Source: Bacteroidota bacterium (lineage in GTDB: Bacteria; Bacteroidota; Bacteroidia; Chitinophagales; Chitinophagaceae). Taken from it: DNA of 22,149 nt. How positions within the stretch are numbered: position 1 is the first letter of the stretch; each line of letters starts with the position of its first letter. The notes beneath the pieces were generated by a model that saw nothing but the letters and a program-made list of their open reading frames with translations, was not told where the DNA came from and ran no database searches. Position numbers and translations under genes: made by a program. Positions 8,089 to 16,594 of this stretch are shown here, piece by piece. The stretch is taken from contig JAKAJX010000106.1 of NCBI GenBank assembly GCA_021824855.1, positions 1 to 22,149 on the forward strand, written 5' to 3'.

Positions 8089-10146
8089 TTAAGACTTCAC
8101 TTTTTTAAATACTATTTGTTCGGATTGCTTCTTGAAAACAAAAGCAAAAAAATCTCTCAATGTCTCATAATCCTCGTTCGAGAAATTTGCTTTGTTAATT
8201 GTTAATCTCACCTTCATCTGAATATTTTCCTCGTCCTTTTGAATGATATATTCAAACATTCCTTCATCTCCATTTAATGATAGTCTAGTGCTTTTGGGTA
8301 ATTCATCAACAACATATCCTTTAGGAATTTCCATTGTCAGCATATAAGTTTGATTTTGTGTGAAAGGCATTTCAACCGGATAAAATCTTTGCGCAGCAAC
8401 AAATGGATTTTTCTTAATAATATTTTCCTGCAGAGGATTAAAATAAACAATATCATTATCGCCAAATACAAAATAAGTTGTTTCATATTTTATAGAAATT
8501 GGGTCATCATAATTTTTAATGGAATCAATTTTAAAATTTTTCATCTCTACATTTTCAGGCAATGATGTTTTAAATTGTTTTTCATATTGCAATTCATTTG
8601 TATTTGCAAGTTCACCTCTAAGCTCCAAAGATGTATAGTAACCCAAATTTTGTGTTATTGCACCAACAGGCTTTCCAGTATTATCATCATTAGTGATATA
8701 TACATTTGTAAAAGCAGATTCCTTTAAAGAATCAGCAAATAAATAAACCGGCATCAGTAAATCTTTTGTAACCTCTCTTGCATGTCCATTATAACATTCG
8801 AGCGGAAGTTTACCAAAACCTATTTTAGAATCGGATGCATCAAGATAAACAACCTGACCATCGATTAAAGCCTTTACAATTAAATAATTATATCTGTCCA
8901 TTAACGGATATAACTCGTTTGTAACACCACGGCTTCTCGTACTTAGTATGATTGGGTTTGCTTGAATTTTTTCGTGACGCAACATTGCCACCAAAAGCAA
9001 ATTAATATCGGCCACACTGCCTACTTTATTTTTGAAAACATCTTTTAAAGTTGTAGTTGCATAAACTCCATAACTACTTTTTTGAGCAATATCATCACGC
9101 CCAAATTGAAAAATATTTCTTGCTTTTTCTTCCTGCGTTTTAGCAATTCCAATAATTTGTTTCATATTATCATCCAACCAACTATTTGATCTTTCAATTA
9201 GAGAGCCAAACCTTTCATTAACATTAAAGCTTTCAGCTACTTTTCTCCAGTCGCTCATGTACGGTTTGGGAATTGTATTAGGATAATGTATTTGAGCTAA
9301 TTGGAATTCAATCTTTGCGATATGATTCTCCAAAGTTGTAGTAAAAGATTCCGGTTTTAAGCCGGGCACATCTTTCATAACCCACCTATGATTGTCACTT
9401 AAGCCATTTAGAGTATAAGGTTGCATAGCCGAACCACGATCTACTACACCTTCCGATATTGTTGCATTGGCTATACTTTGACGTTCTATAAAATTGAATT
9501 GAACCTGCGATTGACTGATTGTGTTTATAAAAAAAGATTGATACCCTTGCGATAACGTTACATACTTATAAAATTCAGGAATATTCGCATTGTATTCACT
9601 CCACAAACACGGGTATTCACCTTGAAAACTCCATGACTGAAGGTTAGAAAAAAAATCCGATTTAATGGTATATGAATATTCAATTAAACTTCCTTCTTTT
9701 AAAGCAGGGAATGTAAATTTCTTTACTATCCAATTTTTATCTTTCTTTTCAGTAAAAACAGAACTGTTTTCCACTTTTGTTTCTACCACTTCCCCATCTT
9801 CAATATTATAGGTATAGGCTTTAAGCCCTTCTAATCTTTCAGTAGCAGAACCTGTTGTGAACAGATAGATACTAATATTTGCAGCATCAAATCCATTCTT
9901 GTTTAAAATTTTTATTCTTGTCTTTTTGGTAAACTGAAGCGAAATACTGAAATCGGAAGTGTTGGCAACAAACTCCGAACTGCCCCAATCGGCCACTACA
10001 ACTGCATTTGCACTTGAATCAAATGCCGGAGCTGTTACATCAAAATCTTCAATCTTAATTTTCCCAAATCGAACAGGCGTTTTATCTTGGGCGATACTAA
10101 TGTTAACCACAGTTAATAAAATGAATATAGTTTTAAGGATTCTCAT
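8089..10146 (-). CDS. Exported DUF3857/transglutaminase-like protein lacking the catalytic Cys and His
   Basis: A 685-residue paralogue of the gene that follows it. Its signal peptide (MRILKTIFILLTVVNISIA, cleaved before Q20) is clean from ATG 10146. ATGs at 10200 and 10185 would add a charged extension, so I chose 10146. A DUF3857 domain is followed by a transglutaminase-like core in which the nucleophile position is V378 (KVGSVAD) and the His position is Y421 (YNYLIV). Only the acidic residue, D436 (YLDAS), is kept. The spacings V378-Y421-D436 (43 and 15) equal those of C325-H368-E383 in the partner exactly, so the alignment is secure and the loss is real. It is probably a structural or binding subunit, or a regulator of the active partner. 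This kind of Cys-less DUF3857 protein is, from memory, common in Bacteroidota. Confidence 0.88.
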   Translation of the reverse strand: MRILKTIFILLTVVNISIAQDKTPVRFGKIKIEDFDVTAPAFDSSANAVVVADWGSSEFVANTSDFSISLQFTKKTRIKILNKNGFDAANISIYLFTTGSATERLEGLKAYTYNIEDGEVVETKVENSSVFTEKKDKNWIVKKFTFPALKEGSLIEYSYTIKSDFFSNLQSWSFQGEYPCLWSEYNANIPEFYKYVTLSQGYQSFFINTISQSQVQFNFIERQSIANATISEGVVDRGSAMQPYTLNGLSDNHRWVMKDVPGLKPESFTTTLENHIAKIEFQLAQIHYPNTIPKPYMSDWRKVAESFNVNERFGSLIERSNSWLDDNMKQIIGIAKTQEEKARNIFQFGRDDIAQKSSYGVYATTTLKDVFKNKVGSVADINLLLVAMLRHEKIQANPIILSTRSRGVTNELYPLMDRYNYLIVKALIDGQVVYLDASDSKIGFGKLPLECYNGHAREVTKDLLMPVYLFADSLKESAFTNVYITNDDNTGKPVGAITQNLGYYTSLELRGELANTNELQYEKQFKTSLPENVEMKNFKIDSIKNYDDPISIKYETTYFVFGDNDIVYFNPLQENIIKKNPFVAAQRFYPVEMPFTQNQTYMLTMEIPKGYVVDELPKSTRLSLNGDEGMFEYIIQKDEENIQMKVRLTINKANFSNEDYETLRDFFAFVFKKQSEQIVFKKVKS

Positions 10147-10266
10147 AAAAAGTATAGTTTGGTTTTTTATTTTCTTTGTCTTCATTTTAAAATTAAGCAT
10201 TACTAATTATTATAGTATTTGTAGTTGAATATACTAATGATGAAGTGATAGCAAAATAAGATACTG

Positions 10267-10299
10267 TAATTTTGTTGAACTGATATTCTGTTTATTTTG
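10267..10299 (+). promoter_or_regulatory. Weak candidate promoter for queG
   Basis: TAATTTTG at 10267-10274 matches TAnnTTTG exactly but lacks a spaced -33 partner. Its own TTTG (10271-10274) also lies 18 bases before TATTTTG (10293-10299), so either could be the promoter core. The rest of the 275-bp divergent gap between the DUF3857 gene and queG shows no ORF or hairpin. Confidence 0.22.
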
Positions 10300-10421
10300 A
10301 TAATGAAATGACCAATAAAAAAACTGTGCAGGCATTAATCGTTTTTTCATGCTAAGAAAAATTATCTGATGAAAATAAAATATTTCAGAGTAAATGAACA
10401 AATTTTTTAACTCTTTTTATA

Positions 10422-11360
10422 ATGACTGACCAAAATCATGTTTCCTATATAAAATCGACTGCAAGCAAATTAGGCTTTGATTTTTGTGGTATTGCTAAAG
10501 CCGAAATATTATCGGATGATGCTAAACGCTTAGAACGCTGGTTAACCAAAGGTTTTAACGGGAAGATGCACTACATGGAGAACTATTTCGATCAGAGAAT
10601 CAATCCATCCTTATTAGTTCCAGAAGCTAAAAGCGTTATTACATTACTGAAAAATTACTACCCGTCTGCCCAACAAAATGACGGCACACCAAAGATTTCG
10701 AAATACGCTTTTGGCAAAGATTATCATAAAGTGATTAAAGAAAAACTGAAAGAATTTTTATTCCTGCTTCAACAAAATATTGGCGAAATTAACGGTCGAG
10801 GTTTTATTGATTCTGCTCCCGTTTTAGAAAGAACTTGGGCTGTAAAATCGGGATTAGGATGGATTGGCAAAAATGGCAATCTATTAAATAAACAAAGTGG
10901 CTCATTTTTTTTTATTGCCACTTTAATTGTTGATGTTGAATTAAAATATGATGATGCTTTTGCAAAAGATTATTGTGGCAGTTGCACGAAATGTATAGAT
11001 GCTTGTCCTACCAATGCCATACTTCCTAATAAAGTGATTGATGGCAGTAAATGTATTTCTTACTTTACAATAGAGCTAAAAGATGAATTATTACCCAATT
11101 CCATGAAAGAAAAATTCGGTAATTGGGTATTTGGCTGTGATGTTTGTCAAGATGTTTGTCCTTGGAATCGCTTTAGCAATCCTACCAAAGAAATAGAGTT
11201 TACACCTATTCCCGAGATTTTAAATCTTACTCATAAGGAATGGCATGCATTAAACGAAGAAACTTTTAATTTTCTTTTTAAACATTCGCCGCTAAAAAGA
11301 ACCAAATGGAAAGGGATTCAGAGAAACTTACAATTTATTATGCCCAACAATGAACAATAG
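10422..11360 (+). CDS. queG: Epoxyqueuosine reductase QueG
   Basis: The 312-residue enzyme carries out the last step of queuosine synthesis, reducing epoxyqueuosine to queuosine in the anticodon wobble position of certain tRNAs (cobalamin- and Fe-S-dependent, cytosolic). Two [4Fe-4S] clusters are encoded. One motif is CGSCTKCIDACP with C185, C188, C191 and C195. The second set is C211 plus CDVCQDVCP with C239, C242 and C246. The N-terminal cobalamin-binding region contains the family stretch FIDSAPVLERTWA (128-140), whose D130 is the likely catalytic acid, followed by KSGLGWIGKN. The length is a little shorter than versions with a C-terminal HEAT-like repeat domain. It stands alone, and its stop is eight bases from the end of the convergent lipoprotein gene. 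Confidence 0.96.
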   Translation: MTDQNHVSYIKSTASKLGFDFCGIAKAEILSDDAKRLERWLTKGFNGKMHYMENYFDQRINPSLLVPEAKSVITLLKNYYPSAQQNDGTPKISKYAFGKDYHKVIKEKLKEFLFLLQQNIGEINGRGFIDSAPVLERTWAVKSGLGWIGKNGNLLNKQSGSFFFIATLIVDVELKYDDAFAKDYCGSCTKCIDACPTNAILPNKVIDGSKCISYFTIELKDELLPNSMKEKFGNWVFGCDVCQDVCPWNRFSNPTKEIEFTPIPEILNLTHKEWHALNEETFNFLFKHSPLKRTKWKGIQRNLQFIMPNNEQ

Positions 11361-11367
11361 TTGATTA

Positions 11368-12000
11368 TTATATTGGCAAACCCGATCTATACTTATTAAA
11401 ATCGGCTTGATTAATTATTAATAATCTTGCTCTAAATACGCCTCCACTCATATTAATACCACCCGAAATTGGTTGATGATATAAATCGTAAAGCGTTATA
11501 TTATTTTGCAAGAAATTACCTTCAACAACGTTAAGACCTACATCCATTTTCGTTAATTGAATTGAACCGGAAGATTTCATATCATCTCTTGGAGCATAAA
11601 CAGTTGTACCGGTACTGTAATTTGCACCAAAAAATTTGGGTTGCACTAAACCTAAAGGATTGGCTAAAGTAACCGAATCTATTAATGTATAGCTACCCGC
11701 ATTAATACCCGATAATCCTATTATAATTAGGCTAATTGAACTAGAATCTTTTTGCTTAGCACCAACCATACTTAATGCATATAGTTTTACACCACCCAAA
11801 CTACTATCCGATACGCCATTAAAATAAAGTGCTTTTATACTATCGGGAGTTATTTTGGAGCTATCATTAAAAGCGATATTTTGATTATTGATTGAAAAAT
11901 TGATATAGTTATAATTTGATGAAGTATTTGAAATGGTTTCTTTTTGACAAGCAACTAAAAAGATACCGGCAAATAAAGTTGTGAATAAAGATAATTTCAT
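11368..12000 (-). CDS. Hypothetical lipoprotein
   Basis: I do not recognise a family. The 210-residue product has a lipoprotein signal peptide with lipobox LVAC and lipidated Cys at 18. The residues after Cys (Gln-Lys-Glu) could act as a surface-export signal of the Bacteroidota type, though they are not a perfect match. The mature part is beta-rich, with many Ser, Asn and Thr and regular two-residue alternation, as in small surface immunoglobulin-like or lipocalin-like lipoproteins. A GSYTLIDS-like stretch near the middle recalls small Bacteroidota lipoproteins of unknown function. It is transcribed alone, about 86 nt downstream of the minus-strand hairpin at 12086-12101. Confidence 0.75.
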   Translation of the reverse strand: MKLSLFTTLFAGIFLVACQKETISNTSSNYNYINFSINNQNIAFNDSSKITPDSIKALYFNGVSDSSLGGVKLYALSMVGAKQKDSSSISLIIIGLSGINAGSYTLIDSVTLANPLGLVQPKFFGANYSTGTTVYAPRDDMKSSGSIQLTKMDVGLNVVEGNFLQNNITLYDLYHQPISGGINMSGGVFRARLLIINQADFNKYRSGLPI

Positions 12001-12315
12001 AACCTATATTTTGAAATGGAAAATTCGTTGAATAGTTGTAGTAAACAAAACATTATTTGATAAAATTTTAATAAAAAAATAGAAAGCCCTTAGAAAAGGG
12101 CCTTCTCACTTAATCACTAATCAACGCTTGGACTAAGTTTAAAAATCAGCAAATGCTTTATTAATTTACACCTATAAATAAAATACTAAAATATTGATTG
12201 ATACTACAATAAAACTTATAGTAAAGTTGCGAAGAGATTTTTGAAAATACAAATAAACTATAATAAAAACTTGCAATAAACAATAGATTGCAAAATAATA
12301 ACAAACTGTTAATAC
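12001..12315. other. 315-bp gap between lipoprotein and SRPBCC genes
   Basis: No convincing ORF on either strand. The only clear element is the GC-rich hairpin at 12086-12101. The rest is very AT-rich. The 214 bases between the hairpin and the SRPBCC stop would be the 3' UTR of the minus-strand permease operon if that hairpin is its terminator. Confidence 0.5.
12086..12101 (-). terminator. Intrinsic terminator on the minus strand
   Basis: GCCCTT (12086-12091) and AAGGGC (12096-12101) form a six-base-pair stem around AGAA. Read on the minus strand the stem is followed by TTTCTATTTTTTTATT, a good uridine tract. On the plus strand no T-run follows. It either ends the permease-SRPBCC transcript after a long 3' UTR or acts in the leader of the lipoprotein gene. 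Confidence 0.7.
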
Positions 12316-12825
12316 TTAATTGCTGATTATTGAAATGCCGGTATGTTCGGCTTTTTGTTTTAATGCATTTAAATCTTTCTCCATCATTGGGCCTAAAATT
12401 TTATCACTTAAAAGAGAAGCAAGTTTTTCCCAAGGATACCACTTTATCTTCTGAACAAACTGCCAATGTACTACCGTAAGTGCAGAATCGGTGCCATACA
12501 AAGTAATATCCGATTGCATCATTTTTCCCTGATTACTTTTCCATAACGAGTGAACTGAAACAGTATCAACCTGTATAATATGCACAGTGGTGTTTCCTAA
12601 TCTTGCTTCAACAGGCGATAAAATATGCACTGAAGAATCGCTCATTCCCTCCATCCAATTACTCCATCCTTTCCAATCTTTTATTAAATTAATTACAGTA
12701 GTTTTTGATGCATTAATATTTATAGCTCTTGAAACAATAAGAGTTGAAGGAAATAAAAAAGAAAAGGTTACTGCTGCAAAAAATAATACAGCAAAACTTA
12801 TTACAATTAACTTTAAAAATCGCAT
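12316..12825 (-). CDS. Membrane-anchored SRPBCC-family protein
   Basis: A 169-residue protein with one N-terminal hydrophobic helix (about 5-26, probably an uncleaved anchor) and a START/polyketide-cyclase-like (SRPBCC) domain. The typical opening is present: a strand SRAININASKTTVINLI, then the WKGWSNWMEGM segment that in this family lines the ligand cavity. It ends in the long C-terminal helix (DLNALKQKAE). SRPBCC proteins bind hydrophobic ligands; no ligand can be inferred here. It starts 17 bases after the ABC permease stop and is surely co-transcribed with it, which hints at a lipid or hydrophobic-compound role. No other conserved residues allow a firmer call. Confidence 0.8.
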   Translation of the reverse strand: MRFLKLIVISFAVLFFAAVTFSFLFPSTLIVSRAININASKTTVINLIKDWKGWSNWMEGMSDSSVHILSPVEARLGNTTVHIIQVDTVSVHSLWKSNQGKMMQSDITLYGTDSALTVVHWQFVQKIKWYPWEKLASLLSDKILGPMMEKDLNALKQKAEHTGISIISN

Positions 12826-12842
12826 TTTTTAATTATTTAAAA

Positions 12843-13949
12843 CTATTCCCACTTAAATACTTTTATGGCTATAGTAAAAATTACAATTCCCCAAATTCCT
12901 AAAATGCCAATTTCCTTCCAACTATCGGCTAAACTGGCTCCTTCAAAAGCAATATTTCGCATAGCATTATTAAAATGCGTTAATGGCAATATTTTACATA
13001 ATGGTTGCAACCAAGTAGGAAAATTATCTATAGAAAAAAAAGTGCCCGATAATAAAAATTGTGGTAATGTAAACAAGTTGGCAAAAGGCGGAATAGTGTT
13101 TTCATTTTTGGCAAGTCCGCTTACAATAAAACCAAATCCCATAAATACTAATAAAGCCTCGAAGCTTAGTACCATTATTTCTAAAAATGTTATTACACCA
13201 TGTATTAAGGTAAAATGAAAAGCAATATTTCCTATACCAATAATAATAACCGAAGTAAGAAGTTGAAAAATAACTCTACTAAATGTTTCTCCTAAAATAA
13301 TATACGATCTGCGAATAGGTGTTGCATAAAATCTTTTTAAAACCAATTGCTGCCTTAAATTAAAAAACAAGAATGCTACTCCAAAAACACCGGCACTTAA
13401 CAAAGAGAATCCTAATTGGCCGGGCAAAATAAAATCTATGGTTCTATAAATTCTACCCGGAATTTTCTGTACTTCATCGTTTACCAATGCAATACTTGAA
13501 TTGTTGGGATACATTTTTTTATTGACACCTGAAATAATTGATTGTATAATTTGTCTTAAAATATTTAAATTCTGCGGACTAACCGCTTCCGAGCTTTTTA
13601 ATTGAATCTGATAAGGAATATTTTGAGTATTATTTTTCTCAATATCAATAACAGCCACTAACCTTCCTTTCTCCAAATCTTCTCGTACCTCTTCGTCTGA
13701 TTTATTGATAAATTTTAAACTGGGAATAGACTTAATAATTGAATATACCGGATTTAATGTATCCGAATGTTTATCAATTGCAACACGCAAAGTAATGCCA
13801 CCACTATTTCCAATGAAGCCAAATACTAAAATAAAAATTAAAGGAAATCCAATGCTAAAAAGCACTGCAGAAGGGCTGCGAAAAGTGGCAATTAAACTTC
13901 CCTTAGTAATAGATAACATTGCCCTAAGTTGATTATAATTTCCTTTCAT
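12843..13949 (-). CDS. ABC-2 type transporter permease
   Basis: A 368-residue permease of the ABC-2 family, in the inner membrane. The first helix is at about 27-47 (SAVLFSIGFPLIFILVFGF). A roughly 120-residue extracytoplasmic domain follows, then five further helices from about residue 175 to the end, including the FLLSGTFFSIDNFPTWLQP segment characteristic of drug/lipid-export permeases of the YhgE/YadH kind. It should pair with an ATP-binding subunit, but none is encoded in the window: the genes on both sides are unrelated. ATG 13949 was chosen over ATG 13961 because a good promoter places transcription start within a few bases of 13961. The SRPBCC gene follows in the same operon. Confidence 0.88.
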   Translation of the reverse strand: MKGNYNQLRAMLSITKGSLIATFRSPSAVLFSIGFPLIFILVFGFIGNSGGITLRVAIDKHSDTLNPVYSIIKSIPSLKFINKSDEEVREDLEKGRLVAVIDIEKNNTQNIPYQIQLKSSEAVSPQNLNILRQIIQSIISGVNKKMYPNNSSIALVNDEVQKIPGRIYRTIDFILPGQLGFSLLSAGVFGVAFLFFNLRQQLVLKRFYATPIRRSYIILGETFSRVIFQLLTSVIIIGIGNIAFHFTLIHGVITFLEIMVLSFEALLVFMGFGFIVSGLAKNENTIPPFANLFTLPQFLLSGTFFSIDNFPTWLQPLCKILPLTHFNNAMRNIAFEGASLADSWKEIGILGIWGIVIFTIAIKVFKWE

Positions 13950-13968
13950 GCGATTATTCATTAAACCG

Positions 13969-13998
13969 CAAATCTATTTTATTATTTGTGTTCTCAAA
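13969..13998 (-). promoter_or_regulatory. Promoter for the ABC permease operon
   Basis: On the minus strand TTTG (13998-13995) is followed after 18 bases by TAGATTTG (13976-13969), matching both Bacteroidota vegetative promoter elements with normal spacing. The expected transcription start is about 13962-13965, which makes ATG 13949 the better start. Confidence 0.6.
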
Positions 13999-14032
13999 AC
14001 GAAACTTGTACAAACAATTACATAAATGCCAA

Positions 14033-14040
14033 TAAATTTG
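14033..14040 (+). promoter_or_regulatory. Candidate -7 box for folK
   Basis: TAAATTTG matches TAnnTTTG. CTTG at 14005-14008 could be a weak -33 element, although 24 bases of spacing is long. Transcription would start only about ten bases before ATG 14058. Confidence 0.42.
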
Positions 14041-14057
14041 CATAAACAAACTCGTTC

Positions 14058-14552
14058 ATGAAGTTAGCTTCTATTTTATTGGGTGGCAATTTGGGTAACA
14101 GAGTTGAGAATTTAACTTTGGCTATACAATTAATTAAAGAAAATTGTGGAAAAATAATTCATACATCAGCAATGTACGAAACAGCCGCATGGGGCATCGC
14201 CAATCAACCCGATTTTTTAAACCAAGCAATTACCATTGAAACATCTCTTTCACCCGAAAAATTACTTCAGCAATTACTCTCCATAGAAAATAAAATGGGC
14301 AGAAAAAGAAGTGTAAAATATGGAGCAAGAACAATTGATTTAGATATTTTATTGTTCGATGATGCTATTATAAATTTACCCAACCTTCAAATTCCGCATC
14401 CGGCATTAACACAAAGAAGGTTTGCTTTAATTCCGCTTACTGAAATAGCCGGTTCAACAATACATCCTATAGAAAAAAAAACAATTCAACAATTATTACT
14501 TGATTGCAAAGATGAATTGAATGTGAAAAAGTATTCTGCTATTACTTACTGA
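14058..14552 (+). CDS. folK: 6-hydroxymethyl-7,8-dihydropterin pyrophosphokinase (HPPK)
   Basis: A 164-residue FolK that transfers pyrophosphate from ATP to 6-hydroxymethyl-dihydropterin in folate synthesis, in the cytosol. The signature blocks are all present: LLGGNLGNR at the N-terminus (pterin and ATP region), the AWGIANQPDFLNQAI segment, and GARTIDLDILLFDD, which carries the two metal-binding Asp residues. HPALTQRRFALIPLTEIA follows. The length is typical for a monofunctional HPPK. The deoxynucleoside kinase gene follows after 24 bases, an arrangement often seen in Bacteroidota, and the two are likely co-transcribed. The start is fixed by the first strand MKLASILLGG. Confidence 0.96.
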   Translation: MKLASILLGGNLGNRVENLTLAIQLIKENCGKIIHTSAMYETAAWGIANQPDFLNQAITIETSLSPEKLLQQLLSIENKMGRKRSVKYGARTIDLDILLFDDAIINLPNLQIPHPALTQRRFALIPLTEIAGSTIHPIEKKTIQQLLLDCKDELNVKKYSAITY

Positions 14553-14576
14553 TGCCACATAATTTTGGCAATAATA

Positions 14577-15209
14577 ATGAATTACCATTTCATCACTGTT
14601 GAAGGAAATATTGGTGCCGGCAAAACAACACTTACTCATTTGCTTGCAAAACATTTTAATGCAAGATTAATTTTAGAAGAGTTTGCCGATAATCCTTTCT
14701 TACCTAAATTTTACCAAAATCCAAAACAGTATGCATTTCCTTTAGAATTGTTTTTTATGGCCGAACGTTATAAACAATTAAAAGAAATGGTACACACTAC
14801 CGATTTATTTCAGAATATTACCATATCCGATTATTTATTCACCAAATGTTTGTTATTTGCTAAAGTAAATTTATCGGAAGAAGAGTTTAAACTATATCAA
14901 AAACTTTTTGATATAATACACCAACATCTTGCATTTCCGGATATCCTTATTTATTTGCATGCTCCTGTAGCAACTTTGCAAAAAAATATTAAAAAAAGAA
15001 AGAGAGAATACGAACAAAATATTCCGGATGAATATTTATTAAGCATTCAAGAAACTTATACCGGATACATAAAACAACATAATATTAAAACAATTTTTAT
15101 TGATGCCGATAATGCAGATTTTTTAGGCAATAAACAACATTTGCAAGTTGTAATAGATGCTTTAGAAAAAAAACAGACAGAACAGCAAAGCTTTTACACA
15201 CTTCCTTAA
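14577..15209 (+). CDS. Deoxynucleoside kinase
   Basis: A 210-residue deoxynucleoside kinase of the dGK/dAK family, phosphorylating deoxynucleosides with ATP in nucleotide salvage. The P-loop is GNIGAGKT (10-17). The ADNPFLPKFY segment is followed by PLELFFMAERYKQL, which shapes the nucleoside pocket. ISDYLFTKCLLFAK stands where other members have the DRS/ERS motif. RKREYEQNIPDEYL contains the LID arginines. ATG 14577 was chosen over an in-frame TTG twelve bases upstream because the first strand MNYHFITVEG begins there. It follows folK closely. The base specificity (dG, dA or pyrimidine) cannot be set from sequence alone. Confidence 0.92.
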   Translation: MNYHFITVEGNIGAGKTTLTHLLAKHFNARLILEEFADNPFLPKFYQNPKQYAFPLELFFMAERYKQLKEMVHTTDLFQNITISDYLFTKCLLFAKVNLSEEEFKLYQKLFDIIHQHLAFPDILIYLHAPVATLQKNIKKRKREYEQNIPDEYLLSIQETYTGYIKQHNIKTIFIDADNADFLGNKQHLQVVIDALEKKQTEQQSFYTLP

Positions 15210-15274
15210 AAAATATTTTTTGAAGTGATAACTAAACATAGAAAACCATTTAACAGTAGATTTATTATTATACA

Positions 15275-16525
15275 ATGGCAATAAAACCAGTACAAAAACA
15301 TGATCCCTTTGCAGCAATAAAATATACAGAATATAGAAACCTGATGATAGGAAGATTTCTGTTTATTATGGGGCTACGCATGATGGGAACATTAGTTGGA
15401 TGGTGGATTTATGAATTAACCAATGCACCATTTGCTATTGGCATTATTGGTTTATCTGAAGTGATACCGGCAGTTTCGTTGGCATTATATGCCGGACATA
15501 TTATTGACATTAGTGAAAAACGAAAATTACTGTTAATCGGCATTGCTCTTTATTTGCTTTGTGCATTGTTGTTATTGTTTTTATCTACTTCCTTTTTTTC
15601 AACTCATTTTTCCAATCAGTCTATCGCTATTTTTATTTACTTAATTATTTTTTTTACCGGTATTTTTAGAGCCTTTACCGGGCCAACTTTTGGTGCTATT
15701 ATTGCGTCAATTGTACCTCGCAAAGTGTTACAAAATGCAACTACCTGGAGTCAAGGTTCTTGGCTTTCAGCTTCGGTTAGCGGACATGCTATTGGTGGAA
15801 TTTTAATTGGTGGATTTGGAATTTCATTCACCTTAGGTATCATTGCCTTATTAGTTTTTTTAGGATTTATATTCATATTTCAATTACATGCTAAACCAAC
15901 TTTAAATGAGCCAGGAGAAAAGAAAACCTGGGAAAGCGTGAAAGAAGGCATACAGTTTGTTTTAAATACAAAGCAAGTTTTAGGAGCATTAGTTTTAGAT
16001 TTATTTGCAGTATTTTTTGGCGGCGCAGTTGCCATGATTCCTGTTTATGCTAAAGATATTTTACAAGTAGGTGCCCAAGGTTTTGGTTGGTTAAATGCCG
16101 CATCCGATATTGGTTCTATTATTATCATTATTCTGCTTACTTTTTATCCATTAAAACGTAAACAAGGAAAAATATTATTACTTGCTGTAGCAGGTTTTGG
16201 TTTATCTATTATCACATTTGCCATTTCAAGATCTTTTTTACTTTCTTTTATAGCACTTATGCTAAGTGGAATTTTAGATGGAATAAGCGTGGTAATTAGA
16301 GGCACCATTTTACAATTAAATACCCCCGATAATATGCGTGGAAGGGTAATGAGTGTAAATTCTATGTTTATTAACTCCAGCAACGAATTAGGCCAATTTG
16401 AAAGTGGTGTAGCTGCCAAGTTAATGGGCGTGATACCCTCGGTAATATTTGGTGGAGGAATGACATTATTGGTGGTTGTTATTTCATGGTTCAAATCTCC
16501 TGCACTTAAACAAATGGAGTATTAA
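15275..16525 (+). CDS. Major facilitator superfamily exporter
   Basis: A 416-residue multi-pass membrane transporter with about twelve hydrophobic helices in two halves. These are separated by a cytosolic linker near residues 210-230 (LHAKPTLNEPGEKKTWESVK). The overall pattern is of the MFS_3 / transmembrane-secretion-effector type (EntS-like exporters): GRFLFIMGLRMMGTLVGWWIYELT in helix 1, the AGHIIDISEKRKLLL cytosolic loop after helix 2, and RGRVMSVNSMF late in the second half. Such proteins export siderophores, drugs or metabolites by proton antiport. The cargo here is unknown. It is separated by 65 bases from the kinase gene and 69 bases from the hydrolase gene, with no clear promoter in either gap. 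Confidence 0.9.
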   Translation: MAIKPVQKHDPFAAIKYTEYRNLMIGRFLFIMGLRMMGTLVGWWIYELTNAPFAIGIIGLSEVIPAVSLALYAGHIIDISEKRKLLLIGIALYLLCALLLLFLSTSFFSTHFSNQSIAIFIYLIIFFTGIFRAFTGPTFGAIIASIVPRKVLQNATTWSQGSWLSASVSGHAIGGILIGGFGISFTLGIIALLVFLGFIFIFQLHAKPTLNEPGEKKTWESVKEGIQFVLNTKQVLGALVLDLFAVFFGGAVAMIPVYAKDILQVGAQGFGWLNAASDIGSIIIIILLTFYPLKRKQGKILLLAVAGFGLSIITFAISRSFLLSFIALMLSGILDGISVVIRGTILQLNTPDNMRGRVMSVNSMFINSSNELGQFESGVAAKLMGVIPSVIFGGGMTLLVVVISWFKSPALKQMEY

Positions 16526-16594
16526 AATGCTTTTGCATAATTAATATACTACCTGTGAGTTTTATGCTTAAATTGCTGTTACTAATTAACTAAA

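Noticed and set aside
12865..13218. 117-codon plus-strand frame inside the ABC permease gene
   Set aside because: It is antisense to a well-supported membrane protein gene. Its Lys/Ile/Pro-rich composition is the expected reflection of Phe/Leu/Gly codons on the other strand.
16527..16540. ATGC-TTTT-GCAT hairpin just after the MFS gene as a terminator
   Set aside because: Only four stem pairs and no clean T-run after it; too weak to call.
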